Part shown: in pieces, positions 23,638-32,221 of the stretch
Position numbering within the stretch: position 1 is the stretch's first letter
How the letters are laid out: the number at the start of each line of letters is the position of its first letter
DNA from: Sebastes aleutianus
Taxonomy: Eukaryota > Chordata > Actinopteri > Perciformes > Sebastidae
DNA: 64,000 nucleotides
Assembly (NCBI GenBank): GCA_916700875.1
Contig: CAKAKS010000072.1
Span: 37,521,614 to 37,585,613 of the forward strand
Direction of reading: 5' to 3'
Made by a program: the position numbers and the translations under genes
The notes under the pieces: model-generated
The model's input: the letters and a program-made list of their open reading frames with translations, nothing else
What the model was told of the DNA's origin: nothing
The model's database searches: none

Positions 23638-24346
23638 CTAGGCCTGTAAATGATTTTCAAAAAAATAAATAAACACGTTTTTACTTTTTTGTTTTTATCA
23701 CTAAATACACAACTCATACAAAGATTTGTTTTGCTTCTCAAGCACAAAAAACAGAGAGCAGCTGAGATCTACTGTTTGTTTTAAAGGTCAATAGACTGAG
23801 CAAATGGACAGACTGTGAGTTAATGTCACAATATACTGTGACATGTTTACAGATAAAAGGTTTGCAGTACTGCCACACAATTCAAAACAACTGAAAATGA
23901 CCAAAACAAAAATAAGCTAATAAAGTCATTCTGTCCATAATTGAGCCTTAAAAATTTTCTTCTTTTTTTTTTTAAATAAGTGGAAAAACAGCCTTTCAAC
24001 CTGTTTTCAAATGAAATCAACTTGTTTCTCTCTGGACATGAGTGTCTGTGTCTTGATATAGAAAATAATTAAGTAGGTTGCTATGATAAAATCATGAAAA
24101 ATTTAACTTTTTAAAGAAATACCTGTGAGGGTTTCTGGACAATATTTGTCATTGTTTTGTTTTGTTAATTGATTTCCAATAATAAATATATACAGGCATT
24201 TGCATTAAACAAGCATATTTTCCCACTCCCATGTTTATACAAGTATTAAATACTTGACAAATCTCCCTTTAAGGTACATTTTGAACATGGACAATCATGC
24301 GATCAATCGCAATTAAATAATTTAATCGATTGACAGCCTTATTAAT
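23638..24346 (+). mobile_element. hAT-like element (family E variant) with near-terminal repeats
   Basis: Left end AGGCCTGTAAATGATTTT and right end ATCGATTGACAGCCTT on the + strand form a weak inverted pair. The right half (from about 24115) is the 3' part of family E (ACCTGTGAGGGTTTCTGGAC). The internal block 23794-24110 is repeated at high identity at 30875-31160, inside the irf2bp2 intron. No coding frame. Confidence 0.55.
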
Positions 24347-24589
24347 AACATACCATATACATCTTCATTCAGTAATTATAGATTGAGAGAATAATAAAAT
24401 AATAGTGATGATAAACAAATGAGAATAAAAGCCTCAGTCACACTACGATAACAGGCCTAAATAAGATATTGATATAGATGTAATTGAGCCTTTAGCTTAA
24501 ATGGTTGTGGAAGATTGTGGAAGAATGTGGAAATTATATATGTTTGGAAAATTTGAATGTTATTAGTGTAACACAAATATGATGTTGTA

Positions 24590-24705
24590 TATAGTATGTA
24601 TGTGATAAATGTAATGTACTTGATTTCGGACCCCAGGAAGACTAGCTGGTGCCATTGGTATCAGCTAATGGGGATCCTTTTTGAATAAATAAATAAAATG
24701 TAATT
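24590..24705 (+). mobile_element. LINE 3' end (CR1/L2-like)
   Basis: The text GGACCCCAGGAAGACTAGCT followed by TCAGCTAATGGGGATCC and an (AATAAAT)n tail is a familiar 3' terminus of teleost non-LTR retrotransposons. It is 5'-truncated and has no coding sequence left. Confidence 0.65.
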
Positions 24706-25589
24706 TCAACTGAGGAGAACAAACCAACAAATTAATATCTTGATCACTTGTCGGAAGATAAAAAGCAGCATGTTTTGGCGATTTTGTGTGTCCTGTTATA
24801 TGCAAAGAAAATTGGATTTGGTTTCATGTTTAGTGTGTTGCTGGTTCCAGTTTGTCATCAGTGTACAGTCAGCTCTGAATGGAGGGATGGGGATTTACAC
24901 TCTGCTTGGCAACAACAGCTGAATTCTGTGATTGGCTGCTGGCCCTGTGACGTCACAGATGCCTGGCCTGGAATGCAACAGAGGGATTGAATGCAGCCAT
25001 GCAGCAGCCCACACTGAGCCTGCAGGCTATAAACAGCTTCAAAAACACTTGTTGCTTTCATTCTGCACAGAGTTGCTTTTGATTTACAACCAAAAAATAA
25101 CATTTTCACATACTGCGTTTAATGTATTATTTTTGTCATGTGCTTTTAATGGAGAGCAAGTGAAAATGTAAAAAATAAAATACAAAATATAATAACTGTC
25201 TTCCAAGATTAAGTGTGTGGTTTACAGCACTTGTTGAAGTCCTAAAGGAGTGTGTGTGTGTGTGTGTGTGCAGGCTGTCAGCTGAACTCCCTGCTCAGGG
25301 TTTTGGTATTTATAAAACCTCTTTGGTTCCCTGTGGGCAGAGAGGAGGAGAGGACAGGAGGAGCTCTCACTCTGCCTCCAATTCCAGGGATCCAATTTGG
25401 ATCACAAAGCAGATAATAAAGCATGTCAAGATTATTTCGACCAAATTACAATAAAAAGGATACAATAGGTGCCATTTTTATACAAGACAACTTCATGATA
25501 AAGGGTATGATTTTGCTTGTTTCTTTTTTTAGTTTCATTAATTTTCATTAATTTTAATCTATGAATCAGCCTATCGTAATAACATATTA
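24706..25589. other. Intergenic, small (GT)n
   Basis: Includes a short (GT)n run at about 25250-25271. A TGACGTCA palindrome is at about 24948-24955. No supported gene. Confidence 0.4.
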
Positions 25590-25772
25590 AGGCTGGCTAA
25601 CACCATCGTCTCTGACCCCAACCATGTTTTGAACGGTGAATATCAATTGTTACTATCAAATCGGAGATACAGGGTTCCACGATTTAATAAGGTTAGACTG
25701 AAGCACTCTTTTGTGCACCAGTTAATCCTAAAACTAAATATGGAGCCTAATCCCAGATCAAATGTACGTTGA
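25590..25772 (+). pseudogene. LINE ORF2 C-terminus fragment (L2/CR1-like)
   Basis: A 60-residue frame ends at a TGA at 25770-25772. It reads RLANTIVSDPNHVLNGEY and later SNRRYRVPRFNK, the pattern found at the C-terminal end of L2/CR1-like reverse transcriptases in fish. It is related to, but not the same as, the minus-strand fragment at 29915-30281 (SDPLHVLNGEN). It is 5'-truncated and non-functional. Confidence 0.75.
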
Positions 25773-26837
25773 AGGGCCCTGAATATCGCCTTCTGTGATT
25801 GTAATGCTTAAATGTACGTATCCTTGTTTCTTGTCTTTGTCCTTTTTGTGATGTTGCGTATTATCGTAATGTTGGGTTGGATCGAACCACTAACACAACC
25901 ACTCAGCTAATTAAAAAGTGGGTATTCTGTTTGTTTATATTTGGTTTCACAGCTACAAATTGCTAATGAATTTTAATGTATATATATCTGGTACTGGAAG
26001 GCTACAGACAAGGGGTAATAATCATCTTGAACTAATGAGCTGTTCCTCCCAGTCTGTTGACATGGAGTGAATATAACATAAATACCAGAACCCAGAAAAA
26101 CATATCAAATACAATAGGTTAAAACCTATAGTGTTTTTTTGGTTTGGGATTTCCTATTGATACCTTATTGATTTTAGTCGTGTCTGTGGTATTGTATTGT
26201 ACAGATTTAATCCCTTTTATGTTGACACATTAGCCCAACATACTGGAAAAGATGTGTAGTATTTAATATCATGCAGATAGCGTAGCATAGCAACTGTTAG
26301 CTTTCACTGTCTGATGTGAGATGTAGCTGCTGCAGGACAAGAAGTCCTTGCAATCACTAATCTTTTAAAGGTACAATTGATAACATTGATAACATTAAAC
26401 TATACTAGATGTCTCATTCTCCCTCCCCCATTCAATTACATTTACTTCACAACAAGTCATTGCCAGCCACTTACCGTCAACCCAGAGATACGACATGATA
26501 CCAACGTTGTTTTACTATTGGCTCACAAGCCTTGTTAGAAGTGGGAACCAAACGTCAGATATCTTCCACAGAGATAAACAAAACATTCATTTTGGACCTG
26601 CCACAATTTTTAAAATGATTAATTCACAATCAATATTTATTTTTTTTACAGAAAAAGACATACTTTTATTCTGCACTTTTCTAAGGACTCTGTGGATGTA
26701 GTATTTAAAAAAAAAATATATTTGTCTACATTAAAATGCTATCAATAATAACATTGATGCTGGTTGCTTTGCTAAATTACGTTAGAAGGTTATTAAGGAC
26801 ATATTCTGTTAATTAAATTGTTGTTATTCTTCTCAAG
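25773..26837. other. Intergenic, AT-rich
   Basis: Probably includes 3' untranslated remains of the LINE just upstream. No gene seen. Confidence 0.4.
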
Positions 26838-26847
26838 CTACATACAA

Positions 26848-27184
26848 TATATACATATATCTATATAAATAGACTAAGCTACTGGAGTTACCCTGCACTA
26901 TACTCATTTTTAACAGTCTCTTCTGCACTATATTCACTTTTTTAATAGTCGTGTATCACAGCTGTTACCCTGCACTATATTCAGTTTTAACCGTTTTTCT
27001 TCATCTCCTTGTATTTTTATATCTGGTATATTTTTTTGTACTTTGTACTTTGCACTACTAACTTTTTTACTGCCTTTTTACTAACATGTTTTGCACTATG
27101 GAACTGTGATGCTGGAAACTTTAATTTCCCTCGGGATCAATAAAGTTACTATCTATCTATCTATATATCTATCTATCTATCTAT
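26848..27184 (+). mobile_element. 5'-truncated LINE 3' end with 10-bp target duplication
   Basis: The insert ends with TTTCCCTCGGGATCAATAAAG and an (ATCT)n tail. The same ten bases, CTACATACAA, flank it at 26838-26847 and 27185-27194. This is the signature of target-primed retrotransposition. The body contains repeated CCCTGCACTATA phrases and has no open frame. Confidence 0.8.
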
Positions 27185-27342
27185 CTACATACAACTCACA
27201 GTGATTGGATGAATAAATCACTGTCACTAAAAAAACTACATTTGAAAGCATTTTTTGTTGTTGTTGTTTTTATTATCTCAATTGAACTTTTGAATTAAAG
27301 TTTATTGTTGTTTCTTATTTTGCAGAAATTATTGGTGCAGAA

Positions 27343-27480
27343 TCAGAATCAGAATCGTGTTTATTGCCAGGTGTAAGAGGTATACACTAGGAATTTGCTT
27401 TGGTTTTGTTGGTGCAAATAAGCAGTATAATAACAAAAGAATAGATAAAAACGTTAGAATAAAATAAGAATAAAAAAATA
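27343..27480 (-). mobile_element. LINE/SINE 3' tail, minus orientation
   Basis: Starts with a (CAGAAT)n run followed by CGTGTTTATTGCCAGGTG. This is the complement of a common teleost retroposon terminus. It is short and 5'-truncated. Confidence 0.6.
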
Positions 27481-27483
27481 AAA

Positions 27484-27620
27484 ATATAGAAGTCTAATTT
27501 TATGTCAGAACACTTGAATTACAATATGCTGAAAGGTTATTATGGAAATTTTGCCCAATGATGCCAAAAATATACTGCCTACTGCCACTTTAAGTTAAAG
27601 TACTTCTTCCACCACTGGCT
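27484..27620 (+). repeat. Dispersed repeat shared with 35218-35275
   Basis: Shares GAACACTTGAATTACAATAT and GCTGAAAGGTTATTATGGA with 35238-35275. Ends with the AGTACTTCTTCCACCACTGG terminus of family D. Confidence 0.6.
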
Positions 27621-27849
27621 AAAATGACAGCAGGCGTACGTGCATATGTCATGTTGTGCACACAAAGTGAAAACCTCTTTTCGCACACAGAGTGAAGCCT
27701 CTTCTCAGACACAGACGATCTTTGGCTGTAAAGCTCTCCAGATAAAGATAGAAGAGAGAACCAGTGAGCGCATGCGCCCGAGGGGTCGTCGAAGAATCCA
27801 GTAAATAGAACGCCTCAGAGCGAGCACGAGCTGACGAGAGTGTCGGCGC

Positions 27850-27857
27850 TGACGTCA
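27850..27857. promoter_or_regulatory. CRE palindrome TGACGTCA
   Basis: Perfect cAMP-response-element octamer about 260 bases upstream of the irf2bp2 start codon. CREB/ATF binding is inferred from the motif only. Confidence 0.6.
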
Positions 27858-27952
27858 CGGCAGAGAGAGAGAGAGCTCGAGCTGAATTGTTAAGCGCGAG
27901 CTTCACAGACGGGAGGCGCGCGCCGAGTCAACGGACACACAACTAAAACGAT

Positions 27953-27973
27953 ATGAACTCCAGCTGGTGTTGA
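27953..27973 (+). other. Possible 6-codon upstream open reading frame
   Basis: ATG AAC TCC AGC TGG TGT TGA, ending 136 bases before the main start. Whether it is in the transcript depends on the unknown start site. Confidence 0.35.
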
Positions 27974-28109
27974 GACGCTGAAAGGAGGGAGAACACGAGA
28001 ATAAACGTGTTTTTATTACATATTCTTGTTTTTTTCTTCCTTCCAGCGACGTGAACACACACACGGACATTTAGGAGTGATTTTGGAGTCGTTTTTTTGG
28101 GCTACAAAC

Positions 28110-29013
28110 ATGTCGTCCGCGGCGGTTGCTGCCTCCAGAAGGCAGAGCTGCTATCTGTGCGACCTGCCCCGCATGCCCTGGGCCATGATCTGGGATTTTA
28201 CCGAGCCCGTGTGCCGCGGATGTGTCAACTACGAGGGCGCGGACCGGATTGAGTTCGTTATCGAGACGGCGAGGCAGCTGAAGAGAGCTCACGGCTTTCA
28301 GGTGCAGGATGGCCGCTCTCCAGGCCCGGGGAAACCCCACCACCACCAGCACCAACACCACCAACACCAGCACCACCAGCAGCACGCCGGGAAGGAGATC
28401 AACCACTCGGCGGTTGATCCAACGTCCCGTCAACCGCCGCAGCCGTTGGACCGTTACCCGCTGTCTGAACGGCCGCCTCGGCTTGGAGCGGAGTACCAGG
28501 GTGGTGGAGGTGGAGGCAGCAGCAGGCAGGCGAACGGCCTCCCTCTGCTGCCGAACGGATTTCCTAAACCAGACGAGCCTCCAGAGTTAAACCGACAGAG
28601 CCCAACAAACCCCCGCAGGACTAGCACGGTTCCTCCCAACCTGGTGCCTCTGGTGGTGAACGGAACCGCCATACACCCGCTGAACGGACGCCCGACGACG
28701 GCTCTTCAGATGGGTCTGCCCGGGGTGCTGGCCGCGCCTGGTGGCCCCGGAGGAGAGCAGCAGCACGGTGGAGCCAACAAACGCCCGGAAGAGCTGAAAG
28801 ACAAACACCACCACCAGCAGCAGCAGCGGCCGGACAGCATGTCGGACAGCAGCAGCAGCATGTCGGACAGCCACAAGGAGTGGATAGGAGGCAAAGGCAA
28901 AACAGTCAGAGACCTGATGGCGCTGCACACTTTCGACAGCAGGTTTAAGAAGGAGCACGCCGCCATGCAGAGGGTGATGGGATATGACACGAGTGCCACT
29001 TCCTCAAAAACAG
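28110..29013 (+). CDS. irf2bp2: irf2bp2 exon 1 (IRF2-binding protein 2, N-terminal part)
   Basis: This exon encodes residues 1-301 plus one base of codon 302. The first ATG gives MSSAAVAASRRQSCYLCDLP. Residues C14, C17, C35 and C38 are the C4 IRF2BP-type zinc finger (family-specific YLCDLPRMPWAMIWDF and CRGCVNYEGADR). In the family this finger mediates self-association. A His/Gln run follows at about residues 73-92, then Pro/Gly-rich linkers and a conserved NRQSPTNPRR block near 190. It ends at a good donor, CAG|GTACAG. IRF2BP2 is a nuclear co-repressor that binds the IRF2 C-terminus and also acts on NFAT, VEGFA and haematopoietic genes. It matches IRF2BP2 better than IRF2BP1 or IRF2BPL in both finger and linker. 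The a/b ohnolog is not resolved. Without splicing, the frame runs on only to 29066, inside a LINE tail. Confidence 0.97.
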
Positions 29014-29030
29014 GTACAGGACTATATTTA

Positions 29031-29250
29031 CGATACGATACAACTTTATTGTCAGTTTTGCACTGAAATTCATTTTGCATCCAGCTCAGTTTGAGAAAAA
29101 GTACACATACAATAGACATCCTGTTACTATAAACAGACAGACAAGTAAGACCCATCAGACAAAAAACATCACCATTATTCATACATAACCCATTACATCT
29201 TTACCATCTGTCCTCTGGATTTACATGTCTTTAGCAGCACATTAAAGGTG
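29031..29250 (-). mobile_element. LINE 3' end, insertion 1 in the irf2bp2 intron
   Basis: The low-coordinate end carries the element's 3' tail (CGATACGATACAACTTTATT on the + strand). The body matches the 3' untranslated part of the longer copy at 29684-29914 (CAATAGACATCCTGTTA, CATTACATC, CTGGATTTACATGTCTTTAG). It starts 17 bases after the exon 1 splice junction. It is flanked by two copies of a ~62-base sequence, the left one being the end of exon 1 plus its donor. Confidence 0.85.
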
Positions 29251-29312
29251 AGAGGGTGATGGGATACTATACTTGTGCCACTTCCTCAAAAACAGGTACA
29301 GGACTTTATATA
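29251..29312 (+). pseudogene. Duplicated end of irf2bp2 exon 1 with its splice donor
   Basis: Repeats 28969-29030 at about 55 of 62 positions, with a constant offset of 282 bases. It still shows the reading frame RVMGYYTCATSSKT and the donor CAG|GTACAGG (GT at 29296). The true exon reads RVMGYDTSATSSKT. Most likely an unusually long target-site duplication made by the LINE insertion. A local tandem duplication before the insertion is possible. An AG at 29236-29237 could act as a cryptic acceptor for it. Confidence 0.85.
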
Positions 29313-29338
29313 TTTCTGTTCTTTATTATAATAAATAA

Positions 29339-29466
29339 CGATACGATACGATACAACTTTATTGTTAGTTTGCACTGAAATTCATTTTGCATCCATAGGC
29401 AGCTCAGTTTGAGGAAAAAGTACACATACAATAGACATACTGTTACCATAAACAGAGAGACAAGTA
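29339..29466 (-). mobile_element. LINE 3' end, terminal part of the composite insertion
   Basis: Starts with the tail (CGATACGATACGATAC on +) and matches the 3' untranslated part of the other two copies up to AGAGACAAGTA. It is the 3' end of a larger unit that runs to 30281. The unit is bounded by two copies of a 29-base sequence (29310-29338 and 30282-30310, differing at two positions). Confidence 0.85.
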
Positions 29467-29571
29467 CAGGTGCACAAGGTTGGGTTTGTATTTAATAGGA
29501 GAAACACTCTTTATAATGATGGCTAACTTACAGTAACCAAAGATTGAATGGCATTTTCTTCTTTCACTCAC

Positions 29572-29653
29572 CTGAAGCTAACAACCACAAGTCCCACTTC
29601 AGAGAAGATGTCTTTCAGCTGCTCCTCTGTGGCTTCATACGGGATGTTCCCCA
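29572..29653 (-). pseudogene. cstf2: Isolated cstf2 exon (CSTF-64 RRM) with intact splice sites
   Basis: On the minus strand an 82-base exon-like unit is bounded by an acceptor (TAATTATTTTAG) and a strong donor (CAG|GTGAGTGAAAG). It encodes VGNIPYEATEEQLKDIF followed by SEVGLVVSFR. This is the first part of the RNA-recognition motif of cleavage stimulation factor subunit 2, including the RNP2-type VGNIPY. The vertebrate protein has Pro where Leu is seen here (SEVGPVVSF). About 100 bases of intron-like DNA lie on its downstream (low-coordinate) side and about 30 on the other. It lies between two LINE pieces in the same orientation. It cannot make a protein alone and is antisense to irf2bp2, so it is a captured genomic exon, not a processed pseudogene. 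Confidence 0.88.
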
Positions 29654-29683
29654 CTAAAATAATTACAAGACATGAGAAACGTT

Positions 29684-30281
29684 AATACGATACAACTATA
29701 TTGTCAATTTGCACTGAAATTAATTTTGCATCCATAGGCAGCTCAGTTTGAGGAAAAAGTACACATACAATAGACATACTGTTATCATAGACAGACAGAC
29801 AAGTAAGACCCATCAGACAAAAAAACAAAACACATCACCATTATTAATACATAACCCATTACAAAATTACCATATGTCCTCTGGATTTACATGTCTTTAG
29901 CAGCACATTAATTATTATTTAGCAACAAGATGGACTGATGGACAAAAGCCTTCTTTAGTCTGATGCAGGTTAAATGTAGGGACTCTGAATCGCCTCTTAG
30001 AGTTGCAGAAGTTGATATTTTCCCCATTTAAAACATGCAAGGGATCAGAAGAGATGCTGTTGGCAACTCTGAGCATGCTCTTGTTGTGAGTTGCTTGAAA
30101 GGAGGCTGCCACAGGTTGGCCAATGATCTTCGCGCAGATTTTGATTTGGCTATAAAGTTTAGTTTTAAGTTTTACAGAGAGACTACTGAGCCAGGCTGTG
30201 CTGCAGTACAACAGGACACTCTGAATCACTGAACTGAAAAATAGAAAAATGATCTGGCTACTGGCTCCAAATGATCTGTTG
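29684..30281 (-). mobile_element. LINE with ORF2 C-terminus, upstream part of the composite insertion
   Basis: Minus-strand frame from about 30281 to a stop near 29915. It contains FGASSQIIFLFFSSVIQSVL, YCSTAWLSSLS, KICAKIIG and SSDPLHVLNGEN, the C-terminal part of an L2/CR1-like reverse transcriptase. It is followed by a ~230-base 3' untranslated region and the tail near 29684. The 5' part is missing. In its own orientation it lies directly upstream of the cstf2 exon, so a transcript reading through its weak 3' end would include that exon. Confidence 0.82.
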
Positions 30282-30310
30282 ATATTTCTGTTCTTCATTA
30301 TAATAAGTAA

Positions 30311-30874
30311 GGACTGCGTTGCAGCTGATCAACTGGAATTATGGGATCTTGATGAACCATCTTGAAGAGGAATGTGATCCCCTTTTTTTGCTGGTAGTTT
30401 TTTTTTGACAGCTATAATCTAACAGCTGTTGGGTCTTTTGTGAATCTAGCAATACCATGCTAACATTAAACACAACTATCCCTTAAAGAAACAAGCTATT
30501 CAATTGATTCTACTGGAGAAACGCTGATGAAGGCTCTATTCTTAAAATCACTGATGAGGAATATCTTGCCACTTGTGGTGAGTGAAATAGAGTGACTCTT
30601 GGGTTTCCTCTCAGTTTATGATCATTTCCTATGTTGGTTTATGTCTTTGTCAACCTAAGAAGCCTATATTTATCCATCCATCCATTATCTGTAACCGCTT
30701 ATTTCTTTATTTTCCCCCCAACAGTGGAACATTTAGTATTGGGCAGGCGCCATGAAAACAGGAACTAAACCAGAACTTATGTGTCAGCACATTTTACACA
30801 TACAGGACTGGATTGGTGTGCTGACGTGCCTTTTAAACATGACATGCTTTGGTTAATGCCACGCTGCTGAAGCT
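30311..30874. other. Original irf2bp2 intron sequence
   Basis: No repeat or exon recognised. Probably the ancestral intron, which would originally have followed directly on the duplicated GTACAGGACTTTATA...AATAAGTAA start. Confidence 0.45.
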
Positions 30875-31160
30875 GACTGAGCAAATGGACAGACTGTGAG
30901 TTAATGTCACAATATACTGTGACATGTTTACAGATAAAAGGTTTGCAATACTGCCACACAATTCAAAACAACTAAAAACCAAACCAAAACTAAAATAAGC
31001 TAATAAAGTAATTCTGTCCCTAAGTGGAAAAACAGCCTTTCAACCTGTTTCCAAATGAAATCCACTTGTTTCTCTCTGGACATGAGTGTCTGTGTCTTGA
31101 TATAGAAAATAATAATTAAGTAGGTTGCTATGATAAAATCATGAAAAATTTAACTTTGTA
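30875..31160 (+). repeat. Repeat piece shared with 23794-24110
   Basis: Very similar to the internal part of the element at 23638-24346. Both begin GACTGAGCAAATGGACAGAC and end near ATCATGAAAAATTTAACTTT. The upstream copy has about 30 extra AT-rich bases. It lies about 300 bases before exon 2. Confidence 0.75.
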
Positions 31161-31463
31161 AAAAAATAATAGAAAAACTAATTTGCATATAAAAAGGTTT
31201 AAAAAGCTGCACTGCACTGACTTTTTTTTGAGAATTATCTGGAGCCGGAAGCTGAAGTGGACCCGCTCACCTCACCTCTGTGCGGGCGGAGGTTTTGGCA
31301 AAAGAACAGCAGCGACATAAACAAAGCGTTATTCACTTGTGTTGAGAAATGTCCTGTGTTTCATTATTCACAGAGCAGCAGCAGCATGCTGGAGTGTTTG
31401 TGTGTGTGTAGTGTGGTTTGTGTTAACCCTCCCTCTTCCTCTTCCTCTCTCTCTCTGCCACAG

Positions 31464-32221
31464 ACAGGGGGAAGCACCCACGGAGCATGAAGAGGAAGGC
31501 CTCCCCAGAGCCAGACGGTGAGGGCAGCGCCCCCAAGATGAATGGCGGTGAGGGCCAGCCGTGGCTCCCCTCGCCATCTGAGGTCCTGAAGATGCCCCCG
31601 GTCGCCCTGCCAGGCTTCTCGGCCGCTCCCCCATCCACCATCTCCCCCCACTCCCGCACCACACCCCCCGAGGCCGCCACGGCGCAGAACGGCCAGTCCC
31701 CCATGGCGGCGCTCATCCTCGCCACGGATAACGCAGGCAGCACGGGCTCACCGAAGGACGCCAACCAGGTACACTCCACCACGGCGGGCGCACGGCGGAA
31801 CAGCGGCAGCCCCCTGTCGCCGTCCTCGGCCTCGCAGAGGAGGCTGGCCCAGAGGGAGGGGCCTGTCACCAACACCTCTGCTCCACACGTGCCCGGGGGC
31901 ATGGACCCCCATGCACCGCCACTGCAGAGCATCCCAGACTCTTCTGTGCCGCCTGGCAGCGTGCCGCTGTGCTGCACTCTGTGCCACGAGCGGCTGGAGG
32001 ACACTCACTTCGTCCAGTGCCCGTCGGTGGCCTCACACAAGTTCTGCTTCCCCTGCTCCCGGGAGAGCATCAAGCAGCAGGGCGCCACCGGCGAGGTGTA
32101 CTGCCCCAGCGGCGAGCGGTGCCCGCTGGTCGGCTCCAACGTGCCCTGGGCCTTCATGCAGGGGGAAATAGCCACCATTTTGGCCGGGGACATAAAGGTA
32201 AAAAAGGAGAGGGACCCTTGA
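31464..32221 (+). CDS. irf2bp2: irf2bp2 exon 2 (C-terminal RING part)
   Basis: The exon completes codon 302 (Asp) and encodes residues 303-553, with TGA at 32219-32221. A basic patch near residues 305-313 (KHPRSMKRK) followed by SPEPDG is the likely nuclear localisation signal. The block NGQSPMAALILATDNAG and the sequence DANQVHSTT are family-typical. The C3HC4 RING runs from about 471 to 521: C472/C475, C487, H493, C496, C499, C515 and C521, ending PWAFMQGEIATILAGD. In IRF2BP2 this domain binds IRF2 and other partners. The C-terminus KVKKERDP has a sumoylation-like K-x-E. The full protein is 553 residues against about 587 in human, the difference lying in the linkers. CpG-rich codon use contrasts with the AT-rich flanks. 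Confidence 0.97.

Larger units (their letters stand above)
27640..28109 (+). promoter_or_regulatory. irf2bp2 promoter and 5' leader region
   Basis: The sequence turns GC- and CpG-rich just before the first coding exon. A full CRE palindrome TGACGTCA lies at 27850-27857, followed by a GA run and a CGCGCGCC block. No TATA box is obvious. A short upstream open frame ATG...TGA (27953-27973, six codons) would be in the leader if transcription starts before it. The start at 28110 has A at -3, a good Kozak context. The transcription start itself cannot be placed from sequence alone. Confidence 0.6.
29014..31463 (+). other. irf2bp2 intron 1
   Basis: Phase-1 intron, GT at 29014 and AG at 31462-31463, with a pyrimidine-rich tract (CTCTCTCTCTGCCACAG) before exon 2. 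About half of it is inserted DNA: a LINE 3' end (29031-29250), a duplicated exon 1 end (29251-29312), a composite LINE/cstf2-exon/LINE block (29339-30281) and a repeat piece (30875-31160). Human IRF2BP2 likewise has a single coding-region intron. Confidence 0.9.

Noticed and set aside
28026..28109. 28-codon in-frame extension upstream of the irf2bp2 start
   Set aside because: It begins with TTG, not ATG, and is pyrimidine-rich leader. The family's N-terminus matches the ATG at 28110.
28071..28433. Minus-strand open frame of 120 codons over exon 1
   Set aside because: It is the antisense of the conserved irf2bp2 coding sequence; GC-rich codons leave the opposite strand open by chance.
31423..32004. 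Minus-strand open frame of 193 codons over exon 2
   Set aside because: Antisense shadow of the RING-encoding exon, with no domain and no start context.
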